Origin: Lucifuga dentata
Taxonomy: Eukaryota; Chordata; Actinopteri; Ophidiiformes; Bythitidae
DNA length: 64,000 bases
Direction: 5' to 3'
Assembly (NCBI GenBank): GCA_014773175.1
Contig: VXCM01001247.1
Coordinates: forward strand, 1 to 64,000
A program made the translations under genes and the position numbers. The notes under the pieces were generated by a model that had not been told where the DNA came from, ran no database searches, and saw only the letters and a list, made by a program, of their open reading frames with translations. This document shows positions 52,201 through 61,200 of the stretch, piece after piece (within the stretch, counting starts at the first letter, position 1; each line of letters begins with the position of its first letter).

Positions 52201-55200
52201 GAAAAAATAAACAGAATGAATACATGAAAAAAGAATGAGTGAATGGTGGGGGGTACCTCAATCTGAGCTCATTTATCCTTGATGAGAGTTGAGTTTTGTC
52301 CTTTTCCAGTTCCCTCAGGTTAGCCTTGCATCTGTGTACACTTAGCTGGATTGCACAACACACATAAACAGTTGATTGAACAGAGGAAATGCTTTACAAA
52401 AGAGACAAACGGGTTGTATCAAGCTCCAGTGATCAGAATATGGCCCTCAAGCAGGCAGAGAAAAACATTTAATAAATAGAAGAAGAACCATACGAGACCT
52501 CGCTGGACTTGAGAAGGTTGTTACGTCTATGGGCCTCAGCTTTAAGCTGAGCACTTTTAAGCTGGAGGTCCTGAAGTTGCTGGGTAATGCCCTCCAACCG
52601 TTCCTGGATCTGCTTGTACTTCTGCTCAGCCTCTTCTACCTTGTTCTTATGATGACATGAAAATACATAAAAGACAAATGAGGAATGGAAGAAAATGTTA
52701 ATGATCAAACACAATCACATTAACAATGTTAAAGAACCATACCAACCATTTTGTATGTTTACGACCAACAAACACAAACCACATACATGTTACGTTAATG
52801 ACACCCAATTTTCAAACCATAAAACCATATTTTAGTTTTCCTGTTATTTTACCAAGTCCCCTAATCTTTCAAAATCAAACGTTCAGGTGATACACCCCAC
52901 CTTATAATTCAATGTTTCGTCTGCTAACACGTATGTCTAAATGTAGAAGGCATAGTTGTTTTTAATTTCTCTGTAAAAGCCGTCTTGCTCCTGGGACTAT
53001 ATTTTCTGGCGGAGACATACTGTACACCATCTCAATGTAACATGTGTGTGGGTTGTATATATTGGACTCAAACATGGAAGATCATTCAAAGATGATTTCA
53101 CAGTGAATTCAACAGAAGATTCATACCTTCCATTCTTCCACCTTCTCATCATATTTCTCTGTCGAACGTCTGTCTGACTGCAGCTTTGCTTTCATTGGCA
53201 GCAACTCCTTCTCCATCTCAATCACCTGTGGAGTTAAGCCACAGTTAATGATCTTCACGTAATGATTTCTCCCATCATTATTGCAGTGCATTTGGCTGGA
53301 AACACTTTTCTAACATAGCACCACTAATTTCTAATAATGACTGAGTAACTGATTTTTATGCACAACACTGACTGAAGATTATAAATTTATATTTTATTCA
53401 CAGAGTCACGGTCACTGTACTGAAATGTGATATAACGAATAGGCTACAAATGACATGGAGGTGATGATCTCACCAAAGCCCAAGCCATCTGCTTCTGCAG
53501 CTCTTCAAGTTTGGTCTGCATTTCATCCAGCGATGCTAAGCTTTTGTAACGCTCCTCTTTCTCCAGATACTTCCTCTTCAAATCCTTCAAGCACTGCAAA
53601 TCATAGATATCGACATATATGGCTGCACAATTCTACCTACAATGGAACCTAAAAATGTATTCAGGTTTATTAAATTACATCCCTGGTGTAATAAAATATG
53701 AATGTGTCCTTACTTCATTGTGTTGCTCCACTTTACTCTCAGTGACTTGCTTGGTGGTTTTGATGTAGACAAAGTCCTCCCTCATCTGATCCAGTTGGGT
53801 AGCTTTCATAAAAAACTGAAGAAGAAGAATCATTTATACTGCAGCAGGTCTAGAAGTCTAGCAATATATAATCGCTTTAAACAAACCCTATATTTGTCCC
53901 CCTCTCCTTTGGAGTGCAGGAAGTACTTGCTCATTTCTTGCGTAAGCACGGACATAGGGTTGTTAACCTTTGAAATAAACAAATGAATTTTTACAGAAAC
54001 TCATAATTGTGAATTTCTAAAATGAACTGAAAAATATGGTGGTAAACATAAAACTTGCAAAGTTCATACCTGAATATTAAAATTGTCCAGGATGTACATG
54101 AGCTCTTCCTTTTTGGTTGAGACGAGATGGCCTAGAAGAAACGAAACACAGTATGCTAATGAAATCTAAATCTGCTAAATCAGCTTCTAACCTCGGACAA
54201 AACTGTACTAGCAGCTTTTTCCACAATCAAAGCCATGATTCATTGACTGTAGTTTTGATGGAAACCTTACTGTGAGGCAGCTACAAGAAAATTTATACTG
54301 TATTTGCATCAACAATATACTGGAACTGCAAAAGTTCTGCTTGCTGCTCTTCACTTTCACTTGTTCTTCAGCAGCATTTCATCCTTGTGATACACTGTGT
54401 ATTTTTTTTTTAACTTGGATTTGTAAATAGCCACAAAAGTAAACTGTCTTCCAGCTCTTTACCTGATTTGCTCCTCAGTTTGTAGGTTCGCAACCCCTCA
54501 CGTGTTATTCTCAGGTCGACAATGATGGCTGAACCGTACACTTCAGGTTTGTAAGCATCCCTTCCTTTGTTATGCAGAGTGATCGATACATCAGCTGAGC
54601 TGAGAAAACAGATAAATACACATCAAATCTATTGAGAGTCACATAATGCACCAGTGAAAAGACATTCACATCCTCTTTTTAAAAGCACACTTGGTGAAAA
54701 TAAAAACAAATATAAACAGGTAAACAGGGCCTCCTGCAGTGCAGCTTTGATTTTGCTTTTATATTTTTATCATATCTCACCACCGTTTTGTACACCTTTC
54801 CTTTGAGTCTCGGCAAGAATGAAAGGAAAGGTGTACAAAACGGTGGTGAGACCAGCGATGTTGTATGGCTTAGAGACAGTGGCACTGAGGAAAAGACAGG
54901 AGGCAGAGCTAGAGGTAGCAGAGACTAAAATGCTGAGGTTCTCTTTGGGAGTGACGAGGATGGATAGGATCAGGAACGAGTACATCAGAGGGACAGCGCA
55001 TGTTAGATGTTTTGGAGATAAAGTCAGAGAGGCCAGACTGAGATGGTTTGGACATGTACAGAGGAGGGATAGTGAACATATCGGTAGAAGGATGCTGAGG
55101 TTGGAACTGCCAGGCAGGAGGCCTAGAGGAAGACCAAAGAGGAGATTTATGGATGTAGTGAAAGAGGACATGAAGTTAGTTGGTGTGAGAGAAGAGGAGG

Positions 55201-57017
55201 CAGAGGATAGGGTTAGATGGAGGCAGATGATTCGCTGTGGTGACCCCTGAAGGGAAAGCCGAAAGGAAAAGAAGAAGAAGATTTTTATCATATCTTGATT
55301 GGAGGCAAACATACCAAAATGTCTCATATCAGTTATTTTCACAGTTCCTTATAAAGTTTAATACTGCATAAAGCTTGGCAGACTGGCCAAAACAACTCTA
55401 AATGCTCTAATGAAAACTGAATAATGAAACTGGAGCAAACTTGTGCAAAGGAAAGAATTTTTTCTGATGATACAAGATGTGTTTAATAGCATCCAAATTC
55501 AAGTCAATCAGTCACATGAGCTAGACTATTTTTAAAGTTTTTTTTTTTTTTTTNNNNNNNNNNNNNNNNNNNNNNNNNNNNNNNNNNNNNNNNNNNNNNN
55601 NNNNNNNNNNNNNNNNNNNNNNNNNNNNNNNNNNNNNNNNNNNNNNNNNNNNNNNCCCCCCCCCCCCCGTATTTTTGTGTAAACTTTACCAAAGTACCAC
55701 TTTAAATACAACAAGATTCATTTATTGGTGTTTTACAAGTAGTTGAGTATTCGTTCAGAATATTCAACTATTCTTTAGACTTAAATTTGGATTTCAGAGT
55801 AGGTAATATGACTACAATATTTCTACAAGTCAGTGAAAACACATGAAAACCATTTGCTCTGACCCTACCTCAAAGAAGATGATTTACTTTTTTACTGTTT
55901 TACTTTTTTACTCAAATCTTAACAATATATCAAAAGTGTCTTCCTACTTAACACCATTACGAATTATTGGCTTTTTTCAGTTGTATTTACTCTAACACAC
56001 TAAAAAAATAAATTTAGTTGTGTTTGGAGTGGTATTTTAACACAGAAAGAAAAGTTTACACAAAAATACAGGGAGGTGCAATACTTTTGGCCAGCACTGT
56101 ACACAGGTCATATTCACATTTAGAGAATGTTTGTATCCCCAAAGGCAACTAAAACCTGTCTATAACCAGCAACACACAAGAAAGAATGGGCTCACATGGT
56201 GTATTGTGATATTTACCTCTCTCCTTCCTTCACAAAACCCTTGAGGGACGATCCTCTGTTTGTGGCTTGTGCATTCCCCCCCAAGGCAACTATGAGAGCA
56301 GTCAAAATGGCACTCTTTCCACCTGTCAAACAAGCAGTTATTACATAGAAAACACCTTAAGTCTGCAAAGATTGTAGCTAACAGAAGAAAGCACTGGAAA
56401 AATCCCTCAAGCAGTTATACTCACTTCCGTTGTTGCCGACAACAAAATTGACATTGGAACCAAAGGCAAATGGACCAAGGAGAGAGTGGCACATGAAGTT
56501 CTTTAAAGTGATGCTTTCCACGATCCCCACATCACTCACCACCTTACGTACAGCAATCTCACTCTATATACAGACACACAATAAGATAATAATAAATATA
56601 CTAATTTATTATACCATGTGACGTTTTCTAATATTTTTAAGTCAACTTTTTTTTTTTTTTTTTTNTTTTTTTTTTTTTTTTTGCATATTTCAGATTTCAG
56701 TATATGTGTGCATGTAACAAATACATCTGGATGTGAATTTGTCTAAATGTGGTTATTATTCATCTACAGTATAATAAACAAATACTGTTCTGATTTTAAG
56801 AGGAATCCAGAAAATACATCCCATTATTATTCTGTAGGAATACAGGCTAAAATGATAATGTATCATAAAACAATTAAAGTATAAACACCTCTGGGCTCAG
56901 CACAGCAGCTCCCTGGCTGGGACCAACAACGTTTTCATCTTCCTCTTCTTCCTCTTCCTCAACTCTGATCCGTTTTTGTGGGTTTTGTTCATGAGAGCTG
57001 CTTTTCCTCTTCGACAT
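46210..57017 (-). CDS. smc6: Structural maintenance of chromosomes protein 6
   Basis: ATPase arm of the nuclear SMC5/6 complex, which acts in recombination repair, replication-fork stability and restriction of extrachromosomal DNA. Twenty-six coding exons, given by high end on the minus strand: 57017-56889, 56563-56425, 56322-56217, 54599-54463, 54131-54070, 53967-53887, 53815-53714, 53593-53474, 53225-53127, 52645-52494, 52340-52257, 52158-51994, 51643-51465, 51138-50937, 50374-50260, 50044-49884, 49669-49534, 49344-49264, 48880-48710, 48614-48477, 48261-48116, 47949-47824, 47354-47249, 47030-46878, 46661-46564, 46315-46210. Total 3294 nt, 1097 residues (human 1091). Walker A GNNGSGKS is at about 86-93 after [11 protein letters not shown]; the hinge spans about 470-690 between two coiled coils; the signature [12 protein letters not shown] is at about 995-1006; Walker B FRCLDEFD is at about 1020-1027. 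One intron is GC-AG. Confidence 0.97.
46381..46417. repeat. Perfect 17-bp inverted repeat in the last smc6 intron
   Basis: GCTCTTAGGAGGCAAAC, three bases, then its exact reverse complement. It lies 66 bases beyond the last smc6 acceptor. Confidence 0.85.
52733..53085 (+). mobile_element. Foldback TTAA element, copy 6 (internal deletion), in an smc6 intron
   Basis: TTAA at 52729-52732, then AGAACCATACCAACC. The body has TTTTCCTGTTATTTTACCAA and CTGGGACTATATTTTCTGG, and the right end is ATTGGACTCAAACATGGAAG then ATCAT. It lies between the exons ending at 53127 and starting at 52645. Confidence 0.7.
54778..55280 (+). mobile_element. Recent 5'-truncated, 5'-inverted LINE insertion in an smc6 intron
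   Basis: A 143-codon open frame (54819-55250) encodes the C-terminal end of a LINE reverse transcriptase: [68 protein letters not shown] and [11 protein letters not shown]. It ends with AAGAAGAAG. The 15-base word ATTTTTATCATATCT is present at 54763-54777 and again at 55281-55295, a target-site duplication. The first 29 bases of the insert (from 54776) are the exact reverse complement of 54822-54850, the mark of an inverted 5' end. It is antisense to smc6. Confidence 0.88.
55554..55655. other. Assembly gap (102 N)
   Basis: Flanked by a T run on the left and a C run on the right. It falls on the left terminus of an inverted-repeat element (next entry). Confidence 0.99.
55656..56101. mobile_element. 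Tc1/mariner-type MITE, left end lost in the gap
   Basis: The right end reads, inward on the minus strand, TACAGTGCTGGCCAAAAGTA, the typical terminus of Tc1/mariner-related elements. Further in, GTATTTTTGTGTAAACTT on the minus strand recurs on the plus strand at 55669, so the two arms are inverted repeats of at least 70 bases with some mismatches. The outer 25-30 bases of the left arm would lie in the N gap. It is in the long smc6 intron. Confidence 0.7.
56645..56682. repeat. T run with embedded N
   Basis: Homopolymer run in the first smc6 coding intron, interrupted by an N at 56665. Confidence 0.9.
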
Positions 57018-57480
57018 CTTCATCACCAACTTTGACAGAAACGAAAGTGAAAGAGATTCAGCGATCCAAACATGCAGCCAACTTGTTAGCTAAACTTATT
57101 AAAAACGACTCTGTCCAAGTTAAAAGCTACAGTGGAACCTATAGTTTGCTTAATTTTTTCACCAGCATTATGATCTTTTAATAACCAAAACACCCCGAGC
57201 TATCGCTATAAAGTTAGCTTCACAAAAACATAAATATCGTTAGTTTATCCACGTTAGCAAGAGAAATAGATTAACCTAGCTACGTTAGCTAGTGCTACAT
57301 GCTATTGCAAATGAGTGTTTAGTAAACTTATCTCGTCAATACTGTTAGTGGTCACTCATACGTTGCAATACATTTTTTGTTAAATAAGAGATAACCGTCA
57401 AGAACTGTTTACCTGAAGGAAGCTCCCCTGTCCTAGCAGAGGACTACATGTATCCAATTCGCGCTCAGTAGTCACAGGGA
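57018..57480 (-). promoter_or_regulatory. smc6: smc6 5' untranslated region and likely promoter
   Basis: An acceptor-like TTTCTGTCAAAG ends at 57030, 13 bases before the smc6 ATG. A donor-like TTCAG|GTAAAC lies at 57413, so a non-coding first exon near 57413-57480 is likely. The patch around 57420-57510 has CpG (tctcgcgaggttat), including the palindrome TCTCGCGAG, a known promoter motif of vertebrate housekeeping genes. Confidence 0.55.
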
Positions 57481-58204
57481 ATCTCGCGAGGTTATACGAG
57501 AGCATGCATTTTTTTTTTTTTTTTTTTTTTTGGAGGGAGCCTTTGTGATTTTCTTTCCTGGATTATTTGTGATACCTGCTATTGTATTAACTATATGAAT
57601 TTTAAATAAAAAGGATTTTATTTGAAGTTACTCTTGGCCTTTTGATTTGGGTGTGCAAATTAACAAACAATCCGCTATCCTTCCTGAGTGGCACTCAAAC
57701 ATAACCAGCATTTTATCAGCATTTTATTCAGTACCCTGCAATGATATCTATTATTGAACCAAATAATTAGGATAGTGTAGAGAAGAATGTGCAACTTCTC
57801 AAAAGGGAAAATACATCATCAATAATATCCATCACCAGTCAACATAAAAGCAAAAATACAATTTATGTAATTAAGGAGTGATACAGCTTTGCATTTTTTC
57901 ATGTCAGAGATCAGTGACCATTTTTTTTAAAGTGTGGAGAATGTCTTGGTTGGTTGGTTTCATTTTCATTTGTGAATAAGCATAAAAATGAAAATGCAGT
58001 GTCCACAAGCAAGTAAAAAAAAAAAAGTATTTTTCTAGCCCTGACAATAGTACATTTTCTGTGTAACTGACAGCACTTCAAAAAAACAAACAAAATAAAA
58101 CCTTTAAGCAGGTAACATTTTCAAATAACCTTGGTGTCACACAGTTCATCACACTCTATAACATAACAGATGGCATTCAGGAGAGCACAGTAGACAGTCA
58201 CTTG
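57481..58204. other. Spacer between smc6 and the ak9 3' end
   Basis: About 0.7 kb containing a T run and AT-rich sequence. On the minus strand an AATAAA lies at 57723-57728, a plausible ak9 polyadenylation signal. No exon was seen. Confidence 0.45.
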
Positions 58205-61200
58205 CTACAGCAGACCATTGGCTCCTGGCAAGTCTCCTAAGGCCAAGAACCTTTGCAGTTTAAAGTCAAAGTCAATGGGACGTTCACTGGGGGGTTTGTA
58301 GTTCCCTGTCATTGTGGAGCTCAGGTAGGGAATGAGCACACATCTCTCTTCAAACAAAGCCAGCTTCCTTTTGTACTTCTGGCGGGTGTAATCTGTGCTC
58401 TTGTGGTTGAAAGCTACAGAAAAGTGAGAATAATCGAGAAAGATACACAAGGATGATCAAGGACAGAATGACAGAATGATGACAAATATCTTTTCTTTAC
58501 ATGAGGAAAAGTTACAGTACCGGTGAAAAAGCATTTCATTACAATTTCTGCATTCACAAGGCAATACTATAAATATTAACAATAATGTACTCAATTATCA
58601 ACAGTGCTCCTTAGTACAGTGGCCCCATTACAGACAGACAAACCCAAAATCATCACATATCGATAGTGATCTAAATGGAATCTTTACATAAATCGCTTTT
58701 TTTTTAGAATTTACCTCCTTGCTTTCCTCCTTATAATTTCCACATGATGTTTTATTTTGAGCTTCTTGAGATTTTGTTTACCTTTTAGATAATAAGCCAC
58801 ATAGAGTAGAGCTGATCTTTGTATAGTGAGGAAGGGATACTTTGGTTTGAGGCACCCAACCGCTGTCATGGCCTTGATGACTGCTGTTGCCACACCCTAA
58901 TAAAAATACATGCATGAGTCAAAGCAGGGCAGAAAGCTTAGTCACATACTTCAGATGATAATAAAAAATCTCTGCTGACAGGATTGTTACAGAATTTTCA
59001 AGTGTGTTAGAGAGTTTGTCTGACCTGTTCCAAATAACCCAGTGTTGGAAGGGAGGTGAGAGCTACAGGCACACAGACGGGAGGAATTTTACTGGGCAAC
59101 TTCTGGTCCCAGTAGGTTTCAGGAAGTCTTGATAGATAATGTAGAAAATATGAGCAGATAAAAATACTTTTCAAGGTTAAATAATGTTATAACATATTCG
59201 TGAAAAATATTGTGATAGAGAGATAAGACCCCACCTCAAGAACTTGTCCTGTTTTTGCTTTGTCTCAAAAATGTATATATGTTCTCGGTATTCCACAGCA
59301 TATTCCATTTTTCCTCGAACCAGGGCTTCATACCTAAAATCAAGTAAAACTTGAGTGAACAGAAAACTATTGAATCTTGTTATGAATTTAGGGCATTAAC
59401 ATAAGATTTGACAGAAATTAGGATCTCTGTCAACTCAGCTCCTCACTTGAAAAGATAAGAAAGATAAGACTCCCCAAACATTTCTCAAGACATGTTTTTA
59501 GAAAGCGCTGTAGTAACAAATCGTGTGTATGTGGAAAAACAATGCCTGGGTACAGATGTAAGCTGCATTATTACAGTGAACAGTGTACCTCTGCTTTCCA
59601 TCCAGGTAAGTGACAGGGCAGAAACCCTTCATCTCAGCTTGCTGGGGGAACTTGTCCTTCACCTGAATCTCAGTAAGCTTCCTGGGCAGCAGGTGTACTC
59701 GTGGGAGAGTGTATGGGCAGCCAGGGACGACAAATTGATCTGGAGTACACAGGAACTGCTGTGGTTGAGAAGGAAACGTGAGAAGAAATTTCATATCAGT
59801 CACTTTAGTATTTAGGTTGAGGTTCACATCAGCTATATTTACCCATTAAATCTACTTGTGAAGTCCAGATACATATAGTCACATTTATAAAAATATTTTG
59901 TAACTTGTTTTTATATTCATAATCTTTTTTAATTGTATGATATAACAACAATGACATTTGCTGGGTTGGGACACACATCAAAATTTTGAAACATCTGGAA
60001 AAAAAATTCGAAGAAAATTAACTTAACTGACTAATTTTGCCTGAACGATGATACAAGTGGAGCTCCATGACACTAACCTCCAAATGTTCTATGCAACACA
60101 TTCTGTAATAGTGTCCCCTGTATTCAGCTGTGTGTTCCAATAATGTCTGCTCTGAGCAGTCCACCAGGTGGTAATATAAAGCCAGGCATACAGGGCAATA
60201 CTGGCCAAATTCTCCAAGAAGACAGTGCAGTTCCTTGGGGCTGATGCACAGCTTGTTGATGCAGGCTGCTTTACCTGCAAAATCAACATTCAGGACAAGA
60301 TGAATTAATACCTTTCATCTGAAGAGGGATTTAGACTGAATGCCGTATTTTACGTGGTGCCTTTTCCCACTTAAACCCATCCAGCATCAACACACCTTTG
60401 CTGTATACAGTACAATACACCTTTGCTGTAACAGAACGTACCACTTTGGATTCTCTCCATATAGCTCTGGATATATTTCATGCTGATGCAGACCTCCTGT
60501 ACGATGCTGTTCCATATCCACCATTTGCTCTTTAACCCATCAATCAAGATCCAGTTCTTATATTGTTGCTGTAAGTCTTGCCTTACATGCTCCACCTCCT
60601 GCTTGTAACAGGAGTTACGGATCTGAAGTATCTCACAGCTGTTGTGTGTCAAGTGAGGCCTATGATGGGAGGGAAGAGAGAGACAGAGGAGATTTTAAAC
60701 ATCTCACAGATGTGCTTGCAAAAAATTGTTAAAGTTTTTTGCTGAAAATGTTTGTGTTTGCTGATACTGTGTGTTTGTGTGCGCTCTCTAACTTGGAGGG
60801 TTTCATCTTGTCAATCACGCCTCTCTTCAGCACCTCCGCTGTATCTAGCTGCAGTTCAAATACAAGCATGGGTATGATGCTCCGAGCCCTCATCAGCTCT
60901 GCCTGCTTAAGAGTCATTGGGAAGCTGTCCAACACATACCTGGAGTAGCAAACAAAGAAATGTCTCCACCTTAAGTGTAGTGGCAGCAGCATGAGCATAG
61001 AGAATATCCCCATAATCTAAAGCAGGTAAATAGTAGACTGTATAATTGTTTTTCCTGCTTTTATAAGAAAAACATGTCTTGTTTTGATAGAGAAATTGAA
61101 TTTTTAGTTTTTAAACAAGTTGCTCAATATGAACTTTGTAAGAAAGTTTACTATCAAACCAAATGCCAAAGTAGTTATAAGAAGGAACTACTAGAGTAAC

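Noticed and set aside
54819..55250. 143-codon open frame as a host gene
   Set aside because: It is the tail of a LINE reverse transcriptase with target-site duplication, not a host gene.
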